NCBI GenBank assembly: GCA_030537615.1
Contig: JAUNVP010000004.1
Coordinates: 78,218 to 142,217, forward strand
Origin: Actinomycetaceae bacterium
Lineage (GTDB): Bacteria > Actinomycetota > Actinomycetes > Actinomycetales > Actinomycetaceae
DNA length: 64,000 nucleotides
Reading direction: 5' to 3'
A program made the translations under genes and the position numbers. Under the pieces are notes generated by a model. The model saw only the letters and a program-made list of their open reading frames with translations. It made no database searches and had not been told where the DNA came from. Of this stretch, positions 8,078-16,703 are shown piece after piece (position 1 is the first letter of the stretch; the number at the start of each line of letters is the position of its first letter).

Positions 8078-10591
8078 ATGACACGTGATGACAACGCCCC
8101 CCTTGAGACGGCCTCACTTGCGTCGAGCCTTTTGTCGATGCTGCACACACGTGCCCGAGGCACAGACCAGCACGTCACGACGATTCATCTTCCGGCCCGA
8201 GACGAGCAAACGGGACAGTGGCCGTCCTGGGTTCCTGCGCAACTGATCGACCACTACCGCGCTGTGGGAGTCGACCTACCGTGGAAACATCAGATCGGCG
8301 GAGCCAACGCTATCCACGAGGGGTGGCACACGGTTCTCGCCACCGGCACGGGATCGGGGAAGTCCCTCAGTGCGTGGCTTCCGGTCTTAACGAGTATTGA
8401 AGAAGCCACCTCCACACGGCTATCACAGGTCAAACGACGTCCCACCGCGCTCTACTTGGCGCCAACAAAAGCACTAACGGCTGACCAATTCACTGCGCTG
8501 CGCGGCCTCATCAACTCAACCGGTGAACCGCTACGCGCCCGCGTTGGAATGGCGGACGGTGATACCAGTCGGGAAGCGAAAGACTGGGCTCGTGCGCAAG
8601 CAGATATCATTTTGACTAATCCCGACTATCTCCACCATGTCCTCCTCCCCGGACACGAACGCTGGACTCGTCTCCTCGGAGGACTTCGGTACATCATTGT
8701 CGACGAGATGCACTATTGGCGCGGTGTCACCGGCGCGCATATCGCACTAGTGCTACGTCGTTTGCTCCGTCTTGCTCGCCATCTCGGGGCATTCCCGACG
8801 GTTATTTTCCTCTCGGCCACCGTGTCCAATCCCGCCGAGTCAGCAGCCCGACTCATCGGAGCTGACCCCGCCGAGATCGTCACTGTTGTCGAAGACACCT
8901 CTCCTGCCGGTCCACGGGAACTCGTCCTATGGCAACCGGCATTTATGGTTCCCGACGATGTTCCTATCGATGATTTCCTCCGAGCTATTGAAGGAGCCGG
9001 CGACGAGGATCGGGTGCTGACAGTGGACATGCAACGCCGCTCGGCAACCTCGGAGGCAGCCTCGCTCACCGCTGCCATGGTCGAACGCGGCGCGAGCCTA
9101 CTGACATTTGTTCGTTCTCGGGCCGGAGTCGAAACAGTGGCATCCCAAGCTCGCGACCAACTCTCCCGCATGGCCCCGCAACTGACCTCTCAGATTGCCG
9201 CTTATCGGGGTGGTTATCTACCGGAGGAACGTCGAGCGTTGGAAACCGCGTTGCGCACCAAGACTACGCGGGCACTTGCTACGACGAATGCTCTAGAGCT
9301 GGGTGTCGACGTATCGGGACTGGACGCGACGATCACGGCCGGATGGCCGGGCACGCGAGCCTCACTCTTCCAACAAATCGGCCGAGCGGGCCGTGCGGGA
9401 GCATCCGGTGTATCCGTCCTCATTGCCTCCGATAACCCTCTCGATTCCTACTTTATTCACCACCCCGACATGATCCTGTCCGGCGTTGAGGAAACGACGT
9501 TCGATCCCTCAAACCCCCACATCCTGGCACCTCACCTGTGTGCCGCGGCCGCAGAACTCGCTCTCACCGATGATGATTTACCGACATTCGGGCTTCCCGA
9601 CACCGGGTTCTTGCATGCCCTCGCCGAGCAAGGATACCTGCGCAAACGTCCGTCTGGCTGGTATTGGAATGTCGCCCTCCCGATGCGAGCTCACGATCTG
9701 ACCACATTGCGCGGAGCCAATGGCGACGTGCAGGTTGTCGATGCTGAGGCCGGTATCGTCATCGGTACGGTAGGTGCGGATCAGGCGAACTCGCAGGTCC
9801 ATCCGGGCGCAATTTACGTGCATCAAGGTCGCACATTCCAAGTAATCGAACTGACCGCCCAGCCTCGCATTGCCGGCGGTATTGCCACATCGATCGGGTC
9901 GGGAGGAGCTCGAGTCGCACTCGTCCAGCCGGTCGTGACCCAGTTACGTACCCGTCCGACCGTGGTTTCCAGCGTGAATATCATTCACGAGATTCATTCG
10001 TGGACTGCCCCCGATGAAAGCGTGCGGTGGAGCTTTGGAGAGGTTGAGGTCGAATCGCAGGTGACCGATTTCGATACCCTCCGGCTTCCCGGCTTGCAGT
10101 TCGTATCAAATACCAAGCTCGACCTTCCGGTCTCGGTTCTGCCGACGGCCGCGGTGTGGTGGCAAATCGACGAATCAACGGCCCTGCGACTGGGCGTGGC
10201 GCCAGCCGATCTCACCGGTGCACTCCACGCGGCAGAACACGCCTCGATTGGGATACTTCCACTTTTAGCTACCTGTGATCGCTGGGATCTCGGAGGACTG
10301 TCGACCGCAGACCACGCGCAGACTCATCGGCCGACCGTTTTCGTCCACGATTCCTACCCCGGTGGCGCCGGTTTCGCCCAGTTCGCATGGAATCATGCAC
10401 GCGACTGGATTAACGCCACGGTGGAAGTCATCGATTCATGCGCTTGCGAAGCCGGTTGTCCCTCGTGTATCCAGTCACCCAAGTGCGGCAACCGCAATGA
10501 GCCTCTGTCTAAATCTGGAGCTCTGACCGTTCTACGATTTCTCGCCACGCATTGTCCGCCCTCCGACATTGGTGTCAGTGACGCCAAATAA
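8078..10591 (+). CDS. DEAD/DEAH-box helicase with C-terminal DUF1998 cysteine motif (MrfA/Hrq1-like)
   Basis: Superfamily 2 DNA helicase of the MrfA/Hrq1 type, 837 residues. Walker A is GTGSGKS near residue 90-96, Walker B is DEMH near 209, motif III is FLSAT, and the second RecA-like domain carries ALELGVDVSGLD and QQIGRAGRAG. The C-terminus has the DUF1998 zinc-binding set CACEAGCPSC...KCGN at about residues 787-805. B. subtilis MrfA works with the nuclease MrfB in repair of mitomycin-type damage; no MrfB is next to it here. It equals, by position, Rv3649 of M. tuberculosis. TAGGAGGT lies seven bases before the ATG. Confidence 0.9.
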   Translation: MTRDDNAPLETASLASSLLSMLHTRARGTDQHVTTIHLPARDEQTGQWPSWVPAQLIDHYRAVGVDLPWKHQIGGANAIHEGWHTVLATGTGSGKSLSAWLPVLTSIEEATSTRLSQVKRRPTALYLAPTKALTADQFTALRGLINSTGEPLRARVGMADGDTSREAKDWARAQADIILTNPDYLHHVLLPGHERWTRLLGGLRYIIVDEMHYWRGVTGAHIALVLRRLLRLARHLGAFPTVIFLSATVSNPAESAARLIGADPAEIVTVVEDTSPAGPRELVLWQPAFMVPDDVPIDDFLRAIEGAGDEDRVLTVDMQRRSATSEAASLTAAMVERGASLLTFVRSRAGVETVASQARDQLSRMAPQLTSQIAAYRGGYLPEERRALETALRTKTTRALATTNALELGVDVSGLDATITAGWPGTRASLFQQIGRAGRAGASGVSVLIASDNPLDSYFIHHPDMILSGVEETTFDPSNPHILAPHLCAAAAELALTDDDLPTFGLPDTGFLHALAEQGYLRKRPSGWYWNVALPMRAHDLTTLRGANGDVQVVDAEAGIVIGTVGADQANSQVHPGAIYVHQGRTFQVIELTAQPRIAGGIATSIGSGGARVALVQPVVTQLRTRPTVVSSVNIIHEIHSWTAPDESVRWSFGEVEVESQVTDFDTLRLPGLQFVSNTKLDLPVSVLPTAAVWWQIDESTALRLGVAPADLTGALHAAEHASIGILPLLATCDRWDLGGLSTADHAQTHRPTVFVHDSYPGGAGFAQFAWNHARDWINATVEVIDSCACEAGCPSCIQSPKCGNRNEPLSKSGALTVLRFLATHCPPSDIGVSDAK

Positions 10592-10768
10592 CTGTACAGC
10601 GAACCCCAGAAGCAAATTTCCCAGCTAACCGTAAGGTTCGTTTCAAGGCCTACTCAGAATTGCTCTGTACATTAGAGACATCTTCGCTGGGAAAACAGCG
10701 GAGACAGAGTTTTTACAGGCTATTACAGAGGAACATTCTGGGAAAACTCGCACTGTGTTGATGGGATG
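10592..10768. other. intergenic region after the helicase
   Basis: No convincing gene. There is a small hairpin, CGCTG-ggaaaa-CAGCG, near 10694, and an AT-richer stretch leading to the strong hairpin at 10769. A short RNA ending at that hairpin is possible, but I see no clear promoter and match no known RNA family. Confidence 0.3.
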
Positions 10769-10805
10769 CAGTTAAGGGCCGGGCGGCTAGCTCGGCCCTT
10801 AACTG
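10769..10805. terminator. strong 13-bp stem hairpin
   Basis: Left arm 10769-10781 (cagttaagggccg) pairs perfectly with right arm 10793-10805 across an 11-base loop. No full T tract follows on either strand, although GTATTTT occurs 18 bases later on the plus strand. It lies between the helicase and the converging hypothetical gene and probably terminates both. Confidence 0.6.
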
Positions 10806-10906
10806 TGTCTGGGGTTGTATTTTCGAACGATTGATCTCACTCGAGTGCCCGCAATCTCCACGAACCTCGTGCGACCTGGGAACCATCACCACTACGCGCA
10901 CGAGTC

Positions 10907-11506
10907 CTAGTGCCCGCGAGTAATTTGCGCTTGATAGTTGACGTACTGCGGGTGGGTGGGGTGACGATGGTGGGCCCATAGGAGTAGCAATAGCTCCGCC
11001 CATTCGGTTGCGATAATCCAACGAGTGGGAACGGGTTGTTCATTGGTCACCATCATGAAGTGCCCCGGGGCAGTCAGCTCAGCCTGGGCAATCCCCTTCC
11101 ACGACCAGTGATAAATACCCTTTTCGTCCTCTAGATAAAATCCGTGGGTCGAAATAGTGATGACACCCTCACCAATCAGACGCCACTTCACGCGCGCTTC
11201 TTCGATGGCACGGGCTTTCCGGCGACGATTGACGACATATTGCGTACCCATCACGGCAGCGGTCAGCATGAGGCCGATTTTCCCCGTTGCAAGAAACAGT
11301 CCCGACACCGGACGATATGCCTCGTTCTTTGGCATGTACTGGTGAACCTGAAAATGCCCGGTGGCAATCATCCGCTCATTCACCGCATCGAACGTTGGGC
11401 GCAACGGACGCACTTTGGACAGCTGCCCGGTGTATCCACGCGTCGTAATTTCCCGATGCGCACGCGCCATGGCGTCTAACGCACTGGGTCGATCGGCAAA
11501 GTCCAC
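10907..11506 (-). CDS. conserved hypothetical protein with one membrane segment
   Basis: 199 residues; I do not recognise a family. A charged N-terminal helical region (about 1-65) is followed by a hydrophobic stretch SGLFLATGKIGLMLTAAVMGTQYVV (about 68-92, likely a membrane anchor), a basic RRRKAR stop-transfer, and a beta-rich C-terminal domain (EGVITISTHGFYLEDEKG) that looks like a PH-like or DUF-type sensor, with Trp-rich IYHWSWKGI. The start is GTG with AGGGG six bases upstream. It is divergent from the pilin-type genes at 11721. Codon use and the ribosome binding site argue that it is real. Confidence 0.65.
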   Translation of the reverse strand: MDFADRPSALDAMARAHREITTRGYTGQLSKVRPLRPTFDAVNERMIATGHFQVHQYMPKNEAYRPVSGLFLATGKIGLMLTAAVMGTQYVVNRRRKARAIEEARVKWRLIGEGVITISTHGFYLEDEKGIYHWSWKGIAQAELTAPGHFMMVTNEQPVPTRWIIATEWAELLLLLWAHHRHPTHPQYVNYQAQITRGH

Positions 11507-11720
11507 TGGTTTCCCCTATTCCACGCGACGGCTCACCGTCCGCCTCTCGCACCTTAATATCTTAACGATTTGCGTCCGGAAGGGCCGTCAACGTTCGCTG
11601 CCTGCCCTCAGAAATTCCTATCCACAGCCTTTGCCGCACACATATCATTTCCGCAGACATTCTTTCACTCTGGGAGTGGTGGTTGCACTCGGCAATCATT
11701 ACCAATCTCAAGGAGCAATT

Positions 11721-11951
11721 ATGACGCATTCACACTCCCGCACTGAAACCGAGCCCCGCGCAGACCATGATCTAACACTGGTGAAGCAACAGTCGATCGA
11801 CACCGCCGAAGACGGGTTGGTTACAGCCGAATATGCCGTCGGCATCATGGCTGCGGTTGCTTTTGCCGGTGTACTCCTCGCAGTTGTTAAGTCGAACGCG
11901 GTCAAAGCCGCGTTGGCTGCGATCATTCAAGCCGCACTAACGATCTCATGA
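11721..11951 (+). CDS. Flp-type prepilin, DUF4244 family
   Basis: 76-residue pilin-like protein. A hydrophilic leader ends in EDG, followed by LVTAEYAVGI: the Flp prepilin pattern with cleavage after Gly, Glu at +5 and Tyr at +6. A single hydrophobic helix follows. This matches the actinobacterial DUF4244 proteins found in Tad loci (Rv3656c region in M. tuberculosis). AAGGAG lies five bases before the ATG. A longer upstream reading frame exists but has no ribosome binding site. It overlaps the TadE-like gene by ATGA. No prepilin peptidase gene is in the window. Confidence 0.85.
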   Translation: MTHSHSRTETEPRADHDLTLVKQQSIDTAEDGLVTAEYAVGIMAAVAFAGVLLAVVKSNAVKAALAAIIQAALTIS

Positions 11952-12289
11952 CGAATCCTCGTGAGGCGGGTATGGTGACTGCCGAGTTCGCGGTCACCAT
12001 ACCCGCAGTGATTATCGTGCTCAGTCTCGCAATAGGTAGCATCCACTATGTCAGCGCACACGGCGATGCCTGCCATGCTGCTCGAGTGTTCGCCCGCGAA
12101 ATCACCGCTGGCGTCGATAGTGCAACGGCTAAGGCGAGCGCACATCATGCCATTACGAGCCCACTCGTTATATCCGCTACCGACGATGGCCGTTTTACTA
12201 TCGTCACCGCTCAGATAACGTCCGGGTTCCTCCATCTACCCACCCCGCGCTGCACGCTTCGCACCATTCGGGAAGAGCGGTATCGCTAG
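11948..12289 (+). CDS. TadE-like pseudopilin
   Basis: 113 residues. The leader EAG is followed by MVTAEFAVTIPAVIIVL, again a prepilin-type motif with Glu at +5 and an aromatic at +6, then a TadE-like body with Cys/Ala-rich CHAARVFAREI. TadE proteins are minor pilins of the Tad secretion/pilus system at the cell surface. It overlaps the preceding gene by four bases (ATGA) and the next by one base (TAGTG), so the three pilin-type genes form one tightly coupled operon. Confidence 0.82.
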   Translation: MTNPREAGMVTAEFAVTIPAVIIVLSLAIGSIHYVSAHGDACHAARVFAREITAGVDSATAKASAHHAITSPLVISATDDGRFTIVTAQITSGFLHLPTPRCTLRTIREERYR

Positions 12290-12669
12290 TGCGGGAGGAA
12301 ACCGGATCGGGAACAGTATTTTCTCTGACAATTATCAGCGCCACGCTCGTCATAGCGATGACAGTTGCGGTGGTTGTTTCCACGCAGTCTTTTCAGACTC
12401 GCGCGCAGTCCGCTCTCGACTTGGCGGCCTTGGAAGGGGCTCGAACTATCGGCAAACAAATGTCCGAAGAAGGAGTACATGACCCGTGTGTCGTTGCAGG
12501 TGAGGTTGCACTTGCCAATGAAGTTCACATTTCAGAATGCACAATTGTGGATGCAGAAATTTATTTGATAGGACAACACAATATCGTTGCACTTCGCCAC
12601 CCAACGACCCTGCACATCCGCTCACGCGCCCACCTGCCCGGCGCAACAATTTTCAAATTTGATAACTAG
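12289..12669 (+). CDS. TadG/Rv3654c-like secreted protein of the Tad locus
   Basis: 126 residues, GTG start sharing its first base with the upstream TAG. An N-terminal membrane helix (SGTVFSLTIISATLVIAMTV...) precedes the pattern ALDLAALEGAR, which is characteristic of the TadE/G-like helicase/secretion-neighbourhood proteins of actinobacteria. Unlike its two upstream neighbours it lacks Glu at +5 after the glycine, so it may not be processed by the prepilin peptidase. Two cysteines (DPCVV and SECTI) could form a disulfide outside the cell. Confidence 0.75.
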   Translation: MREETGSGTVFSLTIISATLVIAMTVAVVVSTQSFQTRAQSALDLAALEGARTIGKQMSEEGVHDPCVVAGEVALANEVHISECTIVDAEIYLIGQHNIVALRHPTTLHIRSRAHLPGATIFKFDN

Positions 12670-12745
12670 TTGTGCATATATGCAGGTAGATGCTATTCTA
12701 AACTCACGCGCTCAAAAGAGCAGTGATGTTACTGAAGAGCGTAAT

Positions 12746-12792
12746 GAGGATTCCACCTGGAAGGGAGAGCCAGGTGGAGTCCTCACCTTTTT
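12746..12792 (+). terminator. intrinsic terminator between converging tad operons
   Basis: GAGGATTCCACCTGG (12746-12760) pairs with CCAGGTGGAGTCCTC (12770-12784) with one mismatch, and is followed by ACCTTTTT. This is the clearest intrinsic terminator in the first half of the window. It ends the pilin operon and may also insulate the opposing tadBC gene. Confidence 0.9.
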
Positions 12793-12843
12793 AATTGCCG
12801 ATCGAACATTTAATCGGTTTTAGAGCATCTTTGACTTTGCATG

Positions 12844-13911
12844 CTAGTATCCAAAAAATAGAATTCCTACGGGGAAAATTCCGACGCACACAAATGCTGG
12901 AAGCAAGCACAATCCCACCGGCACTGTCAGTCGAATAGCCAGTCGCTCCGATCCTTCTTTTGCTGCCGTCATCCGCTCTCTACGGATCGTTTGAGCCGCG
13001 AGTTCGAGTAGCGGCGTAGGAGAGACCCCGCAAGTCCACGCCGGGAACACGGCATCAACGACACACCCGTACAGTGCACCCGCATAGTGTCTCAACTCCG
13101 AAGATGTGGCACCCAGGACAAGAGCGCGGGCTACTGCTTCAAAGCGCTCATCGCCGGTCGCCATCGAAACTGCGTCCAACGCTCGTGGAATCGACGCTCC
13201 CGCATCGAGAGCAGCCTTGACAAGATCGACAACGACGAGCGGATCCACTGGATCGGCGTCATCGCGTGTTTCAGTCGCGACAATGCGCCGAATCCACAGG
13301 TAGCCACTCCCCCACAGGAATATTCCGACCAGACCAACGACCCGTCCAATCGGCACGGTGAAGAATACTTCTCGCACTGAGGCACCGAACGCAGCCGCAC
13401 AAGCAATACCGAGTAACGGCAGGAACGTGAGCATTTTCGCCGTCAATTCAGGGCCTGCCCGCGCAACTTTCCGTGCATCATGAGCGGCATTCGCATCCTC
13501 AAGCGATTGCAGAACAGTTTCCAGGATATTCGCGAGCGGAATACCGGTCTCTCGCGTCATTCGTCCTCCGGCACGCAACGCGCTTGAAGTAGCCTTAAAA
13601 TCAGGATGTGTTACGACCGTTTGAGGAATCCCGTCCTCGTCAATGTCTCCCGCTGGCAACCCGCGCGATTGCAAGGCCTGCGTCCAGGCCGCCTCAACGG
13701 TAGCCCCCGCTCGAAGTCGCGCGGCAACTTCCCCAATGGTAAACGCAACATCGACGGTACCCGCGGAAGGTGGGAGTGTCTCAGTTCCAAACCACATTCC
13801 TCCCACGCGCCGCTCGCGCTGTCTCAACACCGTGCGGATACTCAATACACAAGCCGCGGCGAACCCCGTCGCAACGGCAGCTCCCGCCGTCAAGAAACTC
13901 TCACCGATCAC
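12844..13911 (-). CDS. TadB-TadC fusion, Tad inner-membrane platform protein
   Basis: 355-residue type II secretion F-family protein that contains two successive T2SSF units. The first (about 55-205) has GEVAARLRAGATVEAAW and the later RETGIPLANILETV, ending in two membrane helices; the second (about 222-355) has VDLVKAALDAGASIPRAL, then SPTPLLELAAQTIRRE and two C-terminal membrane helices. In most actinobacteria these are two genes, tadB and tadC. No stop or frameshift separates the halves here. The protein would anchor the TadA ATPase in the membrane. Its start overlaps the end of tadA by 11 bases. Confidence 0.85.
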   Translation of the reverse strand: MIGESFLTAGAAVATGFAAACVLSIRTVLRQRERRVGGMWFGTETLPPSAGTVDVAFTIGEVAARLRAGATVEAAWTQALQSRGLPAGDIDEDGIPQTVVTHPDFKATSSALRAGGRMTRETGIPLANILETVLQSLEDANAAHDARKVARAGPELTAKMLTFLPLLGIACAAAFGASVREVFFTVPIGRVVGLVGIFLWGSGYLWIRRIVATETRDDADPVDPLVVVDLVKAALDAGASIPRALDAVSMATGDERFEAVARALVLGATSSELRHYAGALYGCVVDAVFPAWTCGVSPTPLLELAAQTIRRERMTAAKEGSERLAIRLTVPVGLCLLPAFVCVGIFPVGILFFGY

Positions 13912-15010
13912 TGAGTCTGCCTTCCAACACGCTCCAGCCCACCCCGCGCGTACCCTCCCGTAGCACGCTCAACACTCTCAGCGGCGGTTCCCGAGCGATC
14001 ACGGCAATTTCTTCCACTATTCGTTGGCCGGTGGCTTGTCGACCCAGGTGAATGATGGCATCGAGGGCAGCGAGCCCCTGGGCGTACACCATCGACTCGC
14101 TCATCCCCGCAAGCGCACCGAGTGCGACAAGACGGGCGGGCACGTCACTCGCCCGATTGGCGTGAATAGTGGACCATCCGCCATCGTGTCCAGTGTTGAA
14201 AGCGGTGAGAACATCGCGGACTTCCGGCCCCCGGCACTCTCCGAGCACAATCCGATCGGGTCTCATACGCATGGCCGCGTGGACCAGATCGGTCAGCGTC
14301 ACGGCTCCTTCCCCTTCGACGTTCGCTTCTCGGGTTGCCAGTGTCACGGTATGGGGATGATCGGGATTGAGTTCGGCGACTTCCTCAATCGTGATAATCC
14401 GCTGAGTAGCTGGGACGGTGGTGAGTATCGCCGAAAGCAACGTCGTTTTCCCACTCCCGGTCGCCCCCGAAATCAGAGTGTTCGCCCGCTTGGCAACCAG
14501 TCGTTCAATCAATTCGCGAGCGTCACCATCAATCATGCCGTTATCGCAAAGTTCAGTGAGGGTTAAACGTTGACGACGATGGGTTCGCAAAGAAATGAGA
14601 GTTCCACCAACAGCAGGTGGACTCAGCACGGCGTGAAAGCGCGTCCCATTCGTTAATCGACCGTCCACAATCGGTTTGGCCTCATCGAGACGCACGCCTC
14701 CAGCCGCGGCAAGACGGACCGCTAAAGCTCGCACCTGTCCTTCACTTCCGATGTCCACGTCATAGCGCTCGAGGCGTCCACCTCGTTCTACCCACACCGA
14801 TGTCGCATTGATGAGAATGTCGGTCACGTCCGGTTCATTGAGCAGTTGCTCGAGAACTCGTCCCGGGCCTGCAATATTTGCTTGAACACTGCGGACACGC
14901 GCGATGAGTTCCCGGGTTGAGGCAGTGGCTGGCAACGCGGCTGCGACCGCTTGAGTCGGAGTCTTTCCTCGCGCAAGATGGGCACGGAGAGCATGCGCGA
15001 CCTCAGTCAT
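13901..15010 (-). CDS. tadA: Tad secretion ATPase TadA/CpaF
   Basis: Hexameric ATPase that powers Tad pilus assembly from the cytoplasm. Walker A is GATGSGKTT, Walker B region RIVLGECRG, with the Asp box and His box (WSTIHANR) of the secretion ATPase family. Three successive ATGs (15016, 15013, 15010) follow AAGGAG; the last has six-base spacing and is taken as the start, giving 369 residues. A longer frame to 15106 would overlap ssd by 104 bases and is rejected. It overlaps ssd by eight bases and tadBC by eleven, so ssd-tadA-tadBC is one operon. Confidence 0.93.
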   Translation of the reverse strand: MTEVAHALRAHLARGKTPTQAVAAALPATASTRELIARVRSVQANIAGPGRVLEQLLNEPDVTDILINATSVWVERGGRLERYDVDIGSEGQVRALAVRLAAAGGVRLDEAKPIVDGRLTNGTRFHAVLSPPAVGGTLISLRTHRRQRLTLTELCDNGMIDGDARELIERLVAKRANTLISGATGSGKTTLLSAILTTVPATQRIITIEEVAELNPDHPHTVTLATREANVEGEGAVTLTDLVHAAMRMRPDRIVLGECRGPEVRDVLTAFNTGHDGGWSTIHANRASDVPARLVALGALAGMSESMVYAQGLAALDAIIHLGRQATGQRIVEEIAVIAREPPLRVLSVLREGTRGVGWSVLEGRLSDR

Positions 15011-15821
15011 CATCATCTCCTTCGAGAAGGTGTGCGATGTACCGAACGGCACCAAAGCGACGCCATTGCGCCTGTCGCGCCCACGACGCGTGCGGACGCC
15101 GACCACTCACAACCACCTCGCACGCCCCCGTGGATAAGCGTTCAATCGCCGCTCGAACCTGTAGCGACGTAGCGCTGTGGTGAACGACGAACACGTGGGT
15201 GGCGACTTCGCATACGAGGCGCGCTGAGGACGCGGTGATGCGACCGGCGTCAATAAGGACGGGCCCGCGTCGAGCGAGCGACGCAATCCAGGGCACGGGA
15301 TTGTCCGGCGGTGGACTGTCATAACCGCACAACACCGCCAAAGCACGCTCTCCCAGGCGGGTTGGGACGACAGGCTGGTCAACGGCGACATCTTTCCAGG
15401 TGATGATCTGCGGAAGTTTCGGTATTCGCGCGACCGATGCCCGGAGGTTCGGATCGTCCCCGAGATCCACGATTGCGAGGGGACGGGCGCCCCGATAACG
15501 CCCACATGCTCGCCCCGCCAATGAGCTCACTCGGCTAGTACCACTCGCTCCCGCCACCGCGACAATCGGATTGGGGCGCACCGGTTCACGACAGAGTTCA
15601 CGTGCAACGAGATCGAGAAATAGCTCATCGTCACGAGGAAGTTCGAGGTCGGTGCCAAGACGAATAACTGCGCGTGCTGCAGGTATCGAAGGAGAGAACC
15701 CATCGGTAATCACGAGCGCACCAACTCCGTCCCGAGAATCCGGTCGAACCCTGATCAGTTCAAAGAGTTCTTCGACATATGCGCGCAGAGCGGTATCGTC
15801 AATAGCAAGATGTATTGTCAT
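15003..15821 (-). CDS. ssd: Ssd/CpaE-like MinD-family protein with degenerate P-loop
   Basis: 272-residue MinD/ParA-fold protein corresponding to the septum site-determining protein Ssd (Rv3660c) and to TadZ/CpaE. The core VAVAGASGTSRVSSLAG is where a deviant Walker A (KGGxGKT) normally sits, and both lysines are missing; LAIVDLGDDP is the Walker A' prime-like strand. It probably places the Tad machine at the pole or septum instead of hydrolysing ATP. It is the first gene of the tad assembly operon. The ATG has no ribosome binding site and a TGCAAT hexamer ends six bases upstream, so it may be leaderless. Confidence 0.8.
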   Translation of the reverse strand: MTIHLAIDDTALRAYVEELFELIRVRPDSRDGVGALVITDGFSPSIPAARAVIRLGTDLELPRDDELFLDLVARELCREPVRPNPIVAVAGASGTSRVSSLAGRACGRYRGARPLAIVDLGDDPNLRASVARIPKLPQIITWKDVAVDQPVVPTRLGERALAVLCGYDSPPPDNPVPWIASLARRGPVLIDAGRITASSARLVCEVATHVFVVHHSATSLQVRAAIERLSTGACEVVVSGRRPHASWARQAQWRRFGAVRYIAHLLEGDDDD

Positions 15822-15925
15822 GGCGCGATTGCACCACGGCGTATCCGCGCCAGAAAAGTAGAGCTACCACGGTTGTGGACAAGTTCTTCTCGGCACACAC
15901 TGAGAACACAACCTAAGGAGGTCTG

Positions 15926-16693
15926 ATGGCACGAGCGACAGTTGCCGCGATATTTGACCTGGATAAGACGATCCTCGCCACCTCATCGGCGCTCGCCATG
16001 CACGGCCCCCTTCGCCGCGCCGGCCTCTTATCGTGGTCCGATGCCTTCACCTCAACCCTTGTCCAACTGCCGTATCTCCTAATTGGTGAAGGCGATCAGC
16101 GCAACGCCATGATGAAATCTCAACTCGGCCGTATCTCCCACGGTTGGAATGTCGAGTTCGTTCGCCAAATCGTCAATGCAGCCACTGAGTCAGCACTTCA
16201 CCCCCGGTGCTACGTCGATGCGCTTGACGAAATCGCTATTCATCGAGCGGCCGGGCACGCTATTGTCATCGCCTCAGCGTCACCGGAACCACTGGTAGAG
16301 CCACTCGCGGCACTGCTCAATGCCGATTTCGTCCTCGCGACAAAAGTGGAAATCGTCGATGGCCGCCTCACCGGAGAACTGGACGATTTCAACCACGGTC
16401 GCGTAAAAGCTCTCGCGGTTGAGCGACTCGCCGCATCACAAAACTGGGATCTTGCCGAGTGCTGGGCTTATTCCGACTCGATCTCCGACCTCCCCTTGCT
16501 GGAAGTTGTCGGCCGCCCCGTGACCGTCAATCCCGATCGTCCATTGAGAAAACTGGCGAAAGAACGCAACTGGCCGATCCGACACTTTTCTCGCACCGTC
16601 CGACTCCGACGCTCCCAAGTGGCAGGCCCAGTCATCGGTATCCTCGGCGTTGTCGCAACAGGCTTCGCTCTGCGCTCCGCAGTCAAAAGCTAG
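15926..16693 (+). CDS. HAD-IB family phosphatase (SerB/CicA-like)
   Basis: Haloacid-dehalogenase family phosphohydrolase, 255 residues. Motif I is FDLDKT (with the nucleophile Asp), motif II the IVIASAS strand, motif III Lys in HGRVKAL, and motif IV YSDSISDLPLL. The C-terminal stretch VIGILGVVATGFALRSAV is a likely membrane anchor. It matches Rv3661 by position beside ssd, and members near Tad loci are conserved in actinobacteria, but the substrate is unknown. AAGGAGG lies five bases before the ATG. Confidence 0.85.
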   Translation: MARATVAAIFDLDKTILATSSALAMHGPLRRAGLLSWSDAFTSTLVQLPYLLIGEGDQRNAMMKSQLGRISHGWNVEFVRQIVNAATESALHPRCYVDALDEIAIHRAAGHAIVIASASPEPLVEPLAALLNADFVLATKVEIVDGRLTGELDDFNHGRVKALAVERLAASQNWDLAECWAYSDSISDLPLLEVVGRPVTVNPDRPLRKLAKERNWPIRHFSRTVRLRRSQVAGPVIGILGVVATGFALRSAVKS

Positions 16694-16703
16694 CGAGTTG
16701 CAC

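Noticed and set aside
10592..10805. Small RNA gene ending at the 10769 hairpin
   Set aside because: No convincing promoter and no match to a known actinobacterial RNA such as 6C, RNase P or tmRNA; kept as terminator only.
11618..11626. CTATCCACA, and its complement at 31889-31897, as DnaA boxes
   Set aside because: Each is a single copy one base off consensus (TTATCCACA); no cluster, so no origin is called.
13901..15106. Longer tadA start at 15106
   Set aside because: It would overlap ssd by 104 bases; AAGGAG directly before the ATG triplet at 15016-15010 defines the start.
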